Notes: a model not told the origin generated them from the sequence alone. A stretch of 64,000 bases of DNA from Nitzschia sp. DOCU1 (GCA_951394045.1 OX595987.1:3658001-3722000), one strand, 5' to 3'. Numbered from the stretch's first letter, positions 20,801 to 32,849 are shown. Numbers and translations are program-made.

Positions 20801-23800
20801 AAAGTGCATGGAATCTCAAAGTAATACTGCACCTTGCCATCAGCATCATCGGCAGGCGATTCACAGACCTCGCACTCTTCAGCTGGCACCGACTGGGTGT
20901 AGACGAAGATGCTGAACTTGGCAATATTGAACTCACTGTTGCAATAGGCAGTGTAGGTGAGCGTCTCGCCCTGGCTGATCCCCATCTTGGCTTCGCAGTC
21001 GTACGACGAAGCATTGACATCATAATTGACTGCAATAGCTTGAACTCCGGTCCACAAGTTCGTGACGACAACATCGACGTTGTTTCCAGTCAGGTTGGAA
21101 GTCACGATTGCGCCTTCTGGGAAGTTGATGCTCTCGTCTCCAATAACCTCCACTAACATTGGCTCTTCCTTCTCCTTACAGGGGGTCGGCGCTTGGCTGG
21201 CAGTAGGCTCCAATGTGGTCTCAGTTGGCCCCGCTGTAGGACTAGCCGTCGGCCCAGCAGTTGGTCCCGGCGTTGCGGGCGTGAACGTTGGTCCGGCAGT
21301 GGGGCCACCAGTTGGACCAGTTGTAGGGCCTGCTGTTGGTCCAGGAGTTTCAGGAGTAACAGTTGGGCCCGCCGTTGGGCCAGATGTAGGACCTGCAGTG
21401 GGCGATGGCGTTGCAACCGTTGGTCCGGCAGTTGGACCAGCAGTTGGACCCGCTGTTGGGCCTGCAGTGGGACCTGAAGTGGGCGATGGCGTTGCAACAG
21501 TTGGCCCAGCAGTTGGTCCAACAGTTGGACCCGCCGTTGGACCTGCAGTGGGACCTGAAGTGGGCGATGGCGTGGCAACAGTTGGTCCGGCCGTGGGTCC
21601 AACCGTTGGACTCGCCGTTGGGCCACTGGTGGGACCTGAAGTGGGTGATGGGGTGGCAACAGTTGGCCCGGCCGTGGGTCCAACAGTTGGACCCGCTGTT
21701 GGGCCACCGGTGGGACCTGAAGTGGGCGATGGTGTGGCAGCAGTTGGTCCGGCCGTGGGTCCAGTAGTCGGTCCCGCCGTTGGGCCACCGGTGGGACCTG
21801 ACGTGGGCGATGGTGTGGCAGCAGTTGGCCCGGCAGTTGGTCCACCAGTCGGCGACGCTGTAGCAGCAGTAGGACCGGTCGTAGGACCGGAGGTGGGGCC
21901 AGCAGTGGGACTAGTCGTCGGGCCAGTCGTAGGAGCAGATGTTTCCAAAGTGGGTCCACTGGTTGGTCCTGTCGTCGGGCCATCAGTTGGTCCTGCCGTC
22001 GGACCGACTGTAGGTCCTGAGGTGGGGGCCTGACTTGGATAGTAACTACCAGAGGGCGACGCAGAAGGCTCTTCCGTGACGCAATACAAAGTGCATGGAA
22101 TCTCAAAGTAATACTGCACCTTGCCATCAGCATCATCGGCAGGCGATTCACAGACCTCGCACTCTTCAGCTGGCACCGACTGGGTGTAGACGAAGATGCT
22201 GAACTTGGCAATATTGAACTCACTGTTGCAATAGGCAGTGTAGGTGAGCGTCTCGCCCTGGCTGATCCCCATCTTGGCTTCGCAGTCGTACGACGAAGCA
22301 TTGACATCATAGTTGACTGCAATAGCTTGAACTCCGGTCCACAAGTTCGTGACGACAACATCGACGTTGTTTCCAGTCAGGTTGGAAGTCACGATTGCGC
22401 CTTCTGGGAAGTTGATGCTCTCGTCTCCAATAACCTCCACTAACATTGGCTCTTCCTTCTCCTTACAGGGGGTCGGCGCTTGGCTGGCAGTAGGCTCCAA
22501 TGTGGTCTCAGTTGGCCCCGCTGTAGGACTAGCCGTCGGCCCAGCAGTTGGTCCCGGCGTTGCGGGCGTGAACGTTGGTCCGGCAGTGGGGCCACCAGTT
22601 GGACCAGTTGTAGGGCCTGCTGTTGGTCCAGGAGTTTCAGGAGTAACAGTTGGGCCCGCCGTTGGGCCAGATGTAGGACCTGCAGTGGGCGATGGCGTTG
22701 CAACCGTTGGTCCAGCAGTGGGGCCAGACGTAGGTCCTGCTGTTGGTCCAGGGGTGGCAGGTGTCACAGTAGGGCCAGCAGTTGGTCCGGAGGTAGGTTC
22801 AGACGTAGGACCGGAAGTAGGGCCAGCAGTGGGTCCGGCTGTTGGGGCAGGCGTTGCAGGTGTCACAGTAGGGCCAGCGGTTGGACCGGAGGTAGGCTCA
22901 GACGTAGGACCGGAAGTAGGGCCAGCAGTGGGGGTAGGGGTAGCAGGTGTCACAGTAGGGCCAGCGGTTGGTCCGGATGTAGGCTCAGACGTGGGACCGG
23001 AAGTAGGGCCAGCAGTAGGTCCGGCTGTTGGGGCAGGCGTTGCAGGTGTCACAGTCGGGCCAGCGGTGGGTCCGGATGTAGGTTCAGACGTAGGACCCGA
23101 AGTAGGGCCAGCAGTGGGTCCGACTGTGGGGGCAGGGGTAGCAGGTGTCATAGTAGGGCCAGCAGTTGGACCGGAGGTAGGCTTAGAGGTAGGACCGGCA
23201 GTTGGACTGGCAGTGGGTCCGGTTGTGGGGTTAGGGGTGGCAGGTGTTACAGAAGGTCCAGCGGTGGGTCCTGACGTTGGACTGGCAGTGGGTCCTGATG
23301 TTGGGGCAGGGGTAGCTGGAGTTGCAGTAGGGCCGGCAGTAGGCCCTGCGGTGGGACTGCTTGTTGGGGACCCCGAATAACATTCTTTCACCTTTGGGTT
23401 TTCTGGATTTAGCGGCAAAGGGCATGGTGGGTCGAACTCGTAGTTGTGGAACTCGGACCCCAAACCATTATGGAGCACGTCACCGTAAACCATCAAACGG
23501 CCATCTTGACCTGGCCAATGCATGTCAAGACCACCGAATGGAACAATGACGCTTCCGGGCATCTGGAGCCCACCTGCGGGTCCGAGTACTACTTTGGGAG
23601 CAGCATAGAAATTCCACAGCATGGCAGCCTTGAATCTAGGCGGGAACGCGTAGTTGTTGTTGCCTTGGTAGTCCCTCACACTGTAGAGCCCTTGAAGCAC
23701 AACTTCGTTCTTGATGGCGCCATTAGCGTCATACGGCGAAACATTAATGAGGATGGTCTTTCCTTCAAGACTGGCGTCCAATTCCAAAACGCGGAGGTCT

Positions 23801-25623
23801 TGCAACCGCGCATGGTCGAGATAGAAGACTTGCACACACCGCCCATCTACTGCCTTCCAGCGCATGCCTTCCGAAGTCGACTCGATGACCCCATTGGCCT
23901 CCAAGGAGTACCAATACTCGGATTTTTCTTGAAGGTCGGCAAAGACCTCCAAATAAGGGGTCGGGTCGAGAGTCTTTTGGCGAATTGCGGTGACAATGTT
24001 GTTATTGCTATCGCCGTAGTATGGTACAAACATAGAGCCGCAGGCTTTCTGGTCAGAGTATACCCAGCCCGAAGCGCCGGTGGCGTTCCGGGTGTTCTTC
24101 GGAACGCTGATACAGCTGCCACCATATTCAACGCTTGCTCCTTCCATGAACCAAGTTTCTCCGTCTGTCTTTCCACCCTTGAGGTCGCCCCCCACTTGCA
24201 AATGGACACCGGGTACGAAAGGGAAGATTCCACTTCCAACACCGGCATGACCTGCACGTTGAGATCATTGGGCAAAAGAACAAAAGCGGTGACGAGAGCT
24301 GTGAGAATATGGATATGCCGTGGAAGCAAGAATTACTGTTTCTCATGACTCACCAATGCTGTTGACTCCCTTTGCCTCCACCAAGAAATCGCCAAGTACG
24401 ACCACCTTGCCTTCGATCTCCGCCGCAAGCACTGAAGTGTAGGTGCCGCCTATAAGGACGGCAATTGAATCATCGTATCCACGGGCTCCTAGCCCGGTGG
24501 AAGAAAGCACAGGGTATTCATCAGTGAAGTTCGTCCCCTCACTGAAGCCAGGGCCAAGGTTGTTGAGCTCGATACAGAACGAGGCTGAGTTCGTATCGTC
24601 CCAGCTAACGCTGCAAGAGGATCCGCAAGGTATAGTAACCTCATAGAACGCCACCCCCTTGCTTTGCCATCCGGGGCCACACTCCGCCGGTTTCTCCTCG
24701 CTGACGATGCCGTTAAACGACCCATCGTGGACGTAGACGCGAACATTCGCGACTTCGTTTACGCACTCGGCGGTATAAGTCTCCGACTCACCGTACCGGA
24801 CTTCTTCACGCTTGTCTCCTCCTTCAGCTTTGTTGCTACTAGCACAGTAGTAGTCTTGGGTGCCCTTCTTGTAGGTGGGAGTGATCCAACTGATTGAATC
24901 AGTGGTTCCTTCGCCTTTCCAAAGCTGAGTGATGGTGAAGTCAACCGTATCACCGTTGCCGTTGGTGTAGGTGACAGCACCGTCAGGGAAGGGCACAGCA
25001 TCATCTTGAATCAACTCTAGACCACAACCACTGGATGAACCGGATGTGGCAGCAGGAGCCGGCACAGCAGGGGAAGTCGCCGCGCTCACGGAAGCAGTAC
25101 CGCCGCCGGGTAGACTATTATGGTAATAGCCGTTCTTCGGGACACATTTGCCTTGTTTCTTCTCGCAGTTGGCAGTGGGACAATTTGAGGCACCGTACGA
25201 GCCGCAGATCTCAACGGGATGATTACAGTGCCACCACTCCAAGTTGTCAGCCTTAACGTCACAAATGAGGGTTCCACAGCACTTGGAATCATCTGCGGTA
25301 CCATAGTACAGCGAGGGTTTGTTGGAGGGACCAGGCCACCAAATGTTGGCCGTTTGACACCCACCCGTCCATCGAGCGGCACAAGACGCCTCGTTCTCGG
25401 CGCCACCTTGTGGCAACCACAACAACGTATCATCTCCGCCCCAGCAAGCGCCCTTTTCGCAGCTACTGGCACCAGCGTTGCAGGAGGAACCGGTGACATC
25501 GCAGGTCTTGTGATTTTGCGAGCAGCATCCGCTCACGGCCCCAGCAACGAACGCGCCATTCGTCCACACCCAGGCGACCACAAGCCAGCAGAGCGGGCGT
25601 GAAGCACAGGTAGAACGAACCAT
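17860..25623 (-). CDS. Giant secreted protein: choice-of-anchor A-like domain, five Cys-beta domains, GPT-repeat linkers
   Basis: Two exons, 25623-24354 and 24251-17860, joined over a 102-bp GTGAGT..GTGCAG intron, encode 2553 aa. The ATG at 25623 is preferred over an upstream in-frame ATG because it starts a signal peptide (CWLVVAWVWTNGAFVAGA). Order: Cys-rich segment (about 31-170); Cys-beta domain 1 (205-335); choice-of-anchor A-like domain spanning the intron (about 340-715, with IEGKVVVLGDF before the junction and LQVGGDLKGG after it); then GPT-rich linkers alternating with beta domains 2, 3 and 4 (near 1015, 1444 and 1926); a FETTATG...VLIIQES...IVFDF domain (about 2060-2260); beta domain 5 (near 2293); and a Cys-rich tail (VCHYSAKDGYQTYCVPEPDS). 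Choice-of-anchor A domains are known from bacterial surface proteins and diatom extracellular adhesive proteins. A surface or mucilage role is inferred. Confidence 0.8.
20120..22700 (-). repeat. Recent tandem duplication of 1287 bp inside the GPT-repeat gene
   Basis: The block containing a Cys-beta domain and its GPT linker is present twice. The sequence around 20744 recurs at 22031, and 21062 recurs at 22349, both offset by exactly 1287 bp (429 codons), with very few differences. Within the linkers the offset changes by 81 bp (20041 to 21409), showing later loss or gain of GPT units. The reading frame is kept. Confidence 0.85.
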
Positions 25624-26794
25624 TTTCTTGTTTTCTATTTGCTTCAATCGCTCTAGAATCTTCTTGGATACAGAGGGCACTCTTTCTTCTTGCCGATAGC
25701 GGATCGAAATTGTGGGCAAACTAGCAGAGACTGCTTCGATCTTGTTGCTTCCAAGCAGCCGATGTCGTAGGTAGAATATTATGACCCATAGTGAATGAAG
25801 ATCCCGCACGGATCTCAAGACTTGTTCGATATTTTCCAAGTTTTCGTGCAGGTACTACCGCCAGAAGTAGACATGTCAATTATGAGGGATGGAAATCAGC
25901 CCCGGTAGCTAACTGAGATGAAACATATGGTAGCTTTCAGGGTGCCGTTGCCATAGATATTGCCGATCCTATGGCTCACCATACTCGCTAATTAGAGCAT
26001 GGCCCAAGACGAAATGGCGCGAAATCTCGTGTTATCTATGGCATGAAACCGGACAAAGCCCCTGCATCATAAGGTCATCGGGCCCAAACCGCTCCTAATT
26101 GTCCCTGGAATTATTCGCTTTTCGCGCCAGCAGTGCCGATTTCATTTATGGGAGGCTCGAAAGGGTTATTACGCGAAAGTCGAAACGTGTTTGTTGTGCA
26201 GCGAAGCAAACACCACATCGGCACGAGAGCTTGACTTTCGATTCAAGCCAAGTCACGTTCCCCAATCATCACCAAAATTCGAGCCCAAACCGGATGGTTC
26301 GATTCGATTGATTCATTCGTTCGTTCGTTCGATGGATTCCATCGTCTGAAAAATGAAAGCCAAACCTTTTGACTTTCATACGATCATCCTACTATCTGTG
26401 ACCAATCCTTTCTTCCGACATTGTTGTTCTGCAAATGATCGGGCGTCTGAATGTTGCCGCCATGGTTGTCACAAAGCGAAACAACAACAAAAGTGGAAAG
26501 GGTGTCGACGGGCACACGGATTGTTGCTTTGGTGGGAGAGCTGGCGTGACGGGCGCGCCACACCGAACTCTTCAAGATGACGTCATCCAATCCGCACTCA
26601 TTTGTTTGGCGAAATCACGAAATGCGTACGAAATCCACGCTCTGCCGACGACGACGACACACAAAGGATTGGATAGAGAGAGTATCGTTGTCATTGTCGA
26701 GCACTACAGAATCGTTTACTAGTTATTTGTAAAAGTCCAAACTACTATTGAGTCGGTGAGAGCAGTGAGTGCTGGTGAAAAGCGAGCGACAAAT
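25624..26794. promoter_or_regulatory. Divergent intergenic region with a TGACGTCA palindrome
   Basis: About 1.17 kb between two divergent start codons. A perfect CRE-type palindrome TGACGTCA (within 26578-26586) lies about 210 bp before the dehydrogenase ATG. TGACGT motifs are known CO2/cAMP-responsive elements in diatoms. Short open frames here have no support. Confidence 0.4.
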
Positions 26795-28260
26795 ATGAAT
26801 TCACCGACAAGGATGAAATTTCAGCTGCTACGACCCACCTTGAAAAATCGTCGTCCAATGTCTACGTTACTGTTCCTACTATCGCTGCTTGGACTTTTAC
26901 CCTTTATAGCCTCGGGTCTAACTATCCTCCCTCGACGACGATCCAAGACGACACCCACCCAAAAATCCTCCAACGATTATTACAGTTACAAGACCTTCAA
27001 GAGACTGGCCATTCCGGCATTGGCCTATTCAGCCATTGCCAAGACAGCCGTTCGTTTGTTGAACATTCAACCCAAGGGAATTCCATCCAGTCCGAAAACA
27101 AAGCGACGAAAGGTGGCGATTGTGACGGGCAGTAATACTGGTGTAGGATACGAAACTGCCAAGGCCCTAGTGGTGGATCATGGAATGGAAGTCATTATAG
27201 CGTGTCGATCCCTGGAAAAGGGCATTCAAGCCTGTCAGAGTATCAATCTGGAAGCAAAAGGGAGTGGTATGGCTGTCTTTGTGGAACCTATTGATCTTGC
27301 CGATATGGACAGCATCCAGGCCTTTGCCAAGGCCGTGCATCAACAATATGACACCGTTGATGTCTTGGTCAATAATGCCGGTCGAAACTCGGCGGGAACA
27401 ACTGAATCGACAACAACAACATCTTTGGATTTGGTATTTAGTACCAACTTTTTGGGACATTTTCTCTTGACCAACTTGCTGTTGGAGAAATGTCGACGAA
27501 TTGTCAATCTTGCCTCGGTTATGCATCATTTTCCAATATACAAGAGTACATCCGACAGTGACCATGATATTGGACAAGTAGAGTATTGGAAGACTATGGC
27601 CATGGTTCCACCATCCAAAGATGGAGGAGAAACAGCACCTATTCGAAAGACCTATGGTCCGAGCAAACTTGCAGCTCTACTCTTTTCGATTGAACTGAAT
27701 CGACGATATGGTGAAAGCAAGGGGATACGGTCGATTGCTGTCAATCCTGGTGCAGTGTAAGTAACATCTATCGCAAGAAAGGTGCATGAGATGGAACACA
27801 AAAATGGATTCACGCTTTTGCTGGCTTTCTCTTATGTTGTTGTTTTTACTTTTACTTGGCTCGGGTGATGGGGGTCTTTCTTCTTTTCCCGCATTATTAC
27901 AGTTACAGTGACATTTGGCGTAACTATCCAAGAGTCATGCAGTACCTATATCGGCTCTTTTACTTGTCCCCCAAGCAAGGTTCCACCACATCGGTGGCGG
28001 CTTGCGTGTTGGACGATTTGGATCCATCGACGATTTACCTACAGCCCTATCTTCTGCCGGCTCCTGCTGCCAAGAAGAAGAAACCGCCATTTCCACTCTT
28101 TGAAATGCTGGGTGCCTACGTGGGATATGTCGAGACTGTGCCGCGCCTCCCACAAGACGGTGGTCTTGAAGCTTGCCAAAGTTTGTTTCAAGTCTGCGAA
28201 GAGCTAACTGGGTGCAAGTATGACGATGTTGCTACGAATGGGACGACATGCGCTCGCTAA
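26795..28260 (+). CDS. Short-chain dehydrogenase/reductase with N-terminal signal or anchor
   Basis: Two exons, 26795-27756 and 27903-28260, separated by a 146-bp GTAAGT..TTACAG intron, give 439 aa. Joining restores NPGAVYSDIWR, a typical SDR motif. The Rossmann cofactor site is TGSNTGVG, the structural motif is LVNNAG, and the catalytic Tyr/Lys are in TYGPSKLA. The order and length fit the retinol dehydrogenase/protochlorophyllide reductase-like branch of classical SDRs using NAD(P)H; the substrate is unknown. The N-terminus has a hydrophobic stretch (TLLFLLSLLGLLPFIASG) that would insert in the ER or begin a plastid presequence. Start chosen at the first ATG; the open frame begins earlier with GTG. 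Confidence 0.85.
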
Positions 28261-28289
28261 CGCAGCTCGACTGTAAAATCCCTTCATCA

Positions 28290-30538
28290 TTATTTCTTTT
28301 GTTTGCTGGCACGCTTTTTCATTCGTTCTCGTAAGCTCAACTGGCGCTTCACTTTGTTTTTCTTCTCGCCTTCCGCTTTGGCTTGTGTCTGTTCCAACTC
28401 CCGTTGTTCTGCCAGCGCTTCGTTCTGACATCGACTGCAGAGCCGGGCTTCTCCGGACCGTCGATCTTCATAACACTTTGTGTCGGGCTTGCTCAATTTG
28501 GGAGGATTTGTAGCTGGCGGAGGAGGTGACCACCATTTGGGTGGTTCAATTTGACGCTTGGCAATATGCTTGGTGACCATTTCGACGTAATCCAGTAGAG
28601 CGCTCCGGGCCACGTACTTCTCGTAGAACTTGAGACAATTAGCGGCGATTTCGCGGCACTTGTCGTCATTGTTGCGGCACCAACGGATCTTTTCTTCCAA
28701 ATCGCTGAGATCGGCCTCCACGGGGACGTGATCGACCCACGGCTGCAGAAGGGGGAAATACCACATGCGGTCCGCCACTTGGCGCGGTGCCACTTTCAAA
28801 ATGACGGAGCCTAGGCGCATCATGAACCCATAACGACAGGCAGCGCAATGTCCATCCACATACACCAAATATTTGAACTTGCTTTGTTGATAAATGGGCG
28901 TAAAGTGATGTTTTCCAGCGGTAAACTCGAACTCTTTGGCGCGCAAAAACGTCATGGGATGATCGGCAGTCTTCTTATCGCGCAAATTCCATCCGACAAT
29001 GGCGGCATTCAAAAAGGGCTCCTCGCCGCCCTTTTCTGGATCGTCCTTCCATAAATGTGATAAGTATGCTACTTTCAAGCGTTGATTGTTCTCAATGGTA
29101 GTTCCACCGCCCGTAGCTGTCCCACGAAAGAAGGCCGTGGCAACGCGGTTTTCATCCCAGCCGCGTTCGAATTTGCGAAAGTTGGCTTCGGTAAATAAAT
29201 CACGGGGATTGCCAAATATGGGATAGCCTTCGTTGTCCTTCTCGAAAGAAATAAAGGTCTGGGGAAATACCAAACCACAAGCTCCCTCCCAATCTTCGGA
29301 ACTTGGTATTGGCAAGGAATTCACGAACGAAGGCGTTAGGGATCCCGGCTCATCGGCCAAAGAAGAAACAAAAGATGGAGTGCCTTACCTGGGCCAGGGA
29401 ATGTCCGTGAATCGATCTTCTGGTCCTGCATAAAAGCTCACAATCGGCGCGTACGTCTTGAACTTGTGTTCCGGCGCTAGATCCACATCTTGAGCGGGGT
29501 CTCGATCGTCCTTATCGAAAATAAATCCATATGGTTCTACCGGTTCTCCTCGCTCGACATTGACCTTGAGTTGTGGATAATCGCGTTTGTTGAGAAAGAA
29601 CTCACAATCTGGAATCTGCCGTTGATTGCAAGCTTCTGCCAAGGCATCTCGAAGTGGACTTAGGAATTGATCGCCCCAGTGTTGGAGTTTACTTGTATCC
29701 TGATCTTTTGAAAGCTCATTACAGATAATATTTCCATTAGCCCACCATTTACTCATGTCTGGCTCGACGTTTTCTTCTCGGTACAGACCCGCTTTCTGCG
29801 TATAGTAGGTATTCAGGGAGCCATCTCCTTCTATCGTTAGAGCCTGACTCCAGGTGTTGCGATAGTCCGAATTGGTAAAAGGGCAAAAGATACGGAGTTT
29901 GCCGTTCCGAATCATGACATAAATTCCACATTTCATGTGAAAAAAGAGATACTTCATTGTATTCAATACTGAAACTGGAGTTGTGCACTTGTGAAAGAGA
30001 AAGAATCAAATTGAGTTCGAGGTGGGAGATCATGGCGGTGGAGACCAGCACGACGACGGACCTTGTGAAAGGGCTGATTGAGCCTAAAGTTGATGGCATC
30101 CACCACTGGCTTGGCTGCCGTCTGCTCGTACATGTTTTTGGATGAATCGTCTGGCATAACACCATAAGATTGCGGGATCTTCGTTGCCGAGCTGGGCTCT
30201 TTTCGTGCTTGTTCGATCGCAGGAAGGAGAATCCGCTGGATTTGATCCCACGAAATCAATGTGGTAAAGATATGCCGCAAGTGTGGAAATTCTGGATTCG
30301 ATCCCCCATGAAACGCGTTGTACTCCCTCATGAATTTAAGACACTCATCTCGGGTTTCAAAACGTGGAACTCCATTCGGAAACTTGCTCGTGGCATCGAG
30401 CCAGGCCAAACTATCGCCTTTGGGACCAAAGATACCGCGAAACTCAGGAGGAGGATCGGTGGGAGGTGGGCGCCTGATGGAAACACCGTCGTCGTCGTCG
30501 TTCATGGTAGTATGATCTGCTGATGGAAATGAGACCAT
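28290..30538 (-). CDS. GT90/CAP10-type glycosyltransferase, three exons
   Basis: Exons 30538-30062, 29987-29389 and 29301-28290 sum to 695 codons plus stop, with all phases matching. The first intron is 74 bp (GTCCGT..CACAAG), the second 87 bp (GTAAGG..ACCAAG). Joining restores TDIPWPSSEDWEGA, characteristic of the CAP10/KDELC/POGLUT family. Further family features are the FFRGTATGGGT loop, PMTFLRAKEFEF, and the KYLVYVDGHCAACRYGFMMRLGSV core that binds the sugar nucleotide. The C-terminus is long, basic and Lys/Arg-rich, with CxxC-like Cys pairs. No signal peptide is visible from this start, so an upstream exon may be missing. Family members O-glycosylate secreted proteins or polysaccharides. 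The second intron nearly duplicates one in the next gene (30996-31088). Confidence 0.8.
29302..29388 (-). repeat. Introner-like intron copy 1 (in the glycosyltransferase)
   Basis: This 87-bp intron starts GTAAGGCACTCC and ends TTGCCAATACCAAG. From the 5' splice site through AATACC it matches the intron at 30996-31088 with only two substitutions and a one-base length difference in a T run. Flanking exons are unrelated. The ends form an imperfect inverted repeat: GTAAGGCA at the 5' side and TGCCAATAC at the 3' side. Confidence 0.85.
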
Positions 30539-30795
30539 GTTGCCGATGCTTTTGAGGATTTTTTGCACAACCCTGCGAGATACGCATACGCACTTGTGTA
30601 TGTAGTCTGCATAGGTATTTAATGAATATATGACGGCGCGATCAACTGATTAATTCGACTAGTCAAATTTACTTTCCCAGTGAAAAAATATTCTTGTAGC
30701 CGAAGTTCCCCCGCCAGATAGCTAGCGAGGGGGCAACTAGTAGTAGCAGAGAGGCACTACTACCAGGTAGGACCAAATTCATGAAATCATACCTT
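30539..30795. other. Short intergenic region
   Basis: About 260 bp between the CRAL-TRIO-like gene and the glycosyltransferase, both on the minus strand. It must contain the promoter of the glycosyltransferase. No clear motif was seen. Confidence 0.4.
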
Positions 30796-32183
30796 TTAAG
30801 AAGCTACTAATGAGTGGTCTTCACCGATCATGTGATAATCGCCCTCTCGTTTTTGCCGCTTGCGCGAGCCCTCTTCCTCCAAGCACTTTTCTATCCAGTT
30901 CAAGCGCTGCGTCATATCCTTAGTGCCGTCTTCTCTCATAGGGAAGGGGTGAATGCCCAAGCACGCTAGTTGATACATACACTCCTGGTAGGACCCTGTT
31001 AGAGGTATTGGCAAGGAATTCACGAACGAAGGCGTTAGGGATCCCGGCTCCTCGGCCAACGAAGAAACAAAAAGATGGAGTGCCTTACCTGTTAAAAAGC
31101 GTGTGCGCACAAGAACAGAACGACTTATAAACTTCAAGAACGCATTCACTCCTGCCTCCCACCATCTATCTGGTTCAAACACAAAATAGAAAGCCGAAAA
31201 TCGAATCGGTAGGATTTGTTCCAACTGGGCAATCTTCTGGCAAACCGGTAGGTTAAAGAGTTTAAGCTTCCCAACCAGCGTCGTGCTGGCCAGACCAATG
31301 TTCAGGAAATATCCTAAACGCACAAGGCCCATCTTTTGAACGTCTTCGTCCTCCTCTAGGGTTTTCATGACCATGTACCAATTAGCCCGAAGCTGCCATA
31401 CAAAAGCAAGAGAAACGCATCGTGAGGCACCCAAACATTCCTCTCCCCGGCGAACAAGTCTTCACCCTCACTTACGAGAGATCTAGCCTTACTGACCCAC
31501 CCCAGTGCGCCTGCGTTGGTCAAGTATACTCGTCTACCACACGAATCCATACCTGGCAGAATGGAGTGGGGGCCGCTTTTTAGGCACTCCAGATCCGTTT
31601 CGTTGAGATCCTGGATTGTAATGCGGCGACCCAAACAGTCTTCTCCCCACAGCAATCTCTTTTCTTCAAAGTACCTCATCATTCTCTTCGTTGCCTCTTT
31701 GGCATTGAATCGTTCACAACGCAGAAATTGTATTCGAAATGACGCACTGTTGACGTACGAGGGATGTTTTTGTTCCACTTGTCGCAGCAGAGTAAATGTT
31801 GGCAGCCTTTGAATCTCTTGCTCAAGCTCTCTCATGGCACGCTCTACATTCTCTGGAGACTCTTTGATGTTGTCCGTGGGCTCATGATAAAATGCACTTC
31901 CTTTCCGATTCCCTGAAAGGTCTGCCCACACCAGTTCTCTGTTTTCTCTCGACATGTCCTGAAGCTCCCTAGAAATCAACGGATGATCTGGACTGCACCA
32001 AATCTGAAAGCATGTCGAGTACTTTGTTGACGCATCCATGGATAGGCCGCCACTAGCATCGTCCAAGTGAGAGTCACCCAACGTAGATCCCGCCGTCGAT
32101 GACTCGTCGTCTTCAGAGTCATTCGATACCGATACGGAGCGTCGATGATGAGCGAGTGCCTCTTGATTGATTCCTTCCATCAT
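30796..32183 (-). CDS. CRAL-TRIO/Sec14-like protein, copy 1
   Basis: Exons 32183-31476, 31392-31089 and 30995-30796 encode 403 aa, with introns of 83 and 93 bp. The N-terminal half has a disordered Ser/Asp-rich start, then FQIWCSPDHP and RELVWADLSGNR blocks, and the CRAL-TRIO N-terminal signature FLRCERFNAKEATKRMMRYFEEK followed by ITIQDLNETDLECLKSG. The C-terminal half (RANWYMVMKTLEEDE, LPIRFSAFYFVFE, GSYQECMYQLACLGI) corresponds to the lipid-binding CRAL-TRIO fold. Such proteins bind phosphoinositides or other hydrophobic ligands; this diatom subfamily is uncharacterised. A tandem paralogue lies at 37067-38508 with both introns at identical positions. Its second intron carries the sequence shared with the glycosyltransferase. 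Confidence 0.8.
30996..31088 (-). repeat. Introner-like intron copy 2 (in CRAL-TRIO gene 1)
   Basis: This 93-bp intron starts GTAAGGCACTCC and ends AATACCTCTAACAG. The hexamer TAACAG occurs both as the last bases of the upstream exon and as the last bases of the intron, forming a direct repeat around the shared core like a target-site duplication that supplies the 3' splice site. The paralogue at 37252-37367 has an intron at the same position with unrelated sequence. Confidence 0.85.
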
Positions 32184-32849
32184 TGATTGCTACAACTTAG
32201 GGCCAGTTGACTGTTTTGGTACCTGCTTCTTCCGAGTTGTGTCATCGTCAAATGCTACCGCGTCGGGCAACAATGATGATGAGCTCTATCAAAGGCATGA
32301 AGGTTTCTGACCCCACTGCCTTTTTCGCTTAGCGATACTGGGGTGTGTCTGTACAGAAAGTGCGTGGGAGTGGTGATGGAAGTGATTTCCATGGTTGAAG
32401 GGCATGAGGCCTACTTAGGGTCGATCTCGGTTTCCCCCTTGGGAATTCGGGCGTATTCAAATTAAGACGAGTCAACATAGGGAAATAATATGCCTTATCG
32501 AACGAAAGGCGAGAATTCGCGACATTTGGCCTATCGGCCTCTCGATGGTGAGCGACTACAGTATCGTACTTTGGGGGTTATTAAGAGGTCTTATTTTTTA
32601 ACGCTGCCGCTCCGATCGCATCGGCAAGCCAATACGTCGGTCGACCCGCGTTCCCGGCGGATCGGAATCCGCGAGGACTATCTACTGTCCGCCCCATTAT
32701 TTTTATTTGATGTTCGGGGGTTGTTTTCTTGGCAATTTTCTAGTACCTGTGGCCGAGAAAAAAGGGGAGGGAAAAAAGGAAATTTAAGAAGGGGACGCGT
32801 GAGGGGACGCCATTTGCAGCACTAAAACTCCATAGCGACAGACAGTAGG
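32184..32849. other. Intergenic with dispersed short repeats
   Basis: Holds the promoter of the CRAL-TRIO gene. The blocks gcatgaggcctactta (32402) and cgactacagtatcgtac (32552) recur at 35350 and 35214 beyond the decayed retroelement fragment. An open frame at 32490-32825 has no recognisable content. Confidence 0.4.

Noticed and set aside
19628..23380. Sense-strand open frames rich in Val-Gly-Pro opposite the GPT-repeat gene
   Set aside because: They are shadows of the repetitive GPT codons. The minus frame has the signal peptide, folded domains and a phase-consistent intron.
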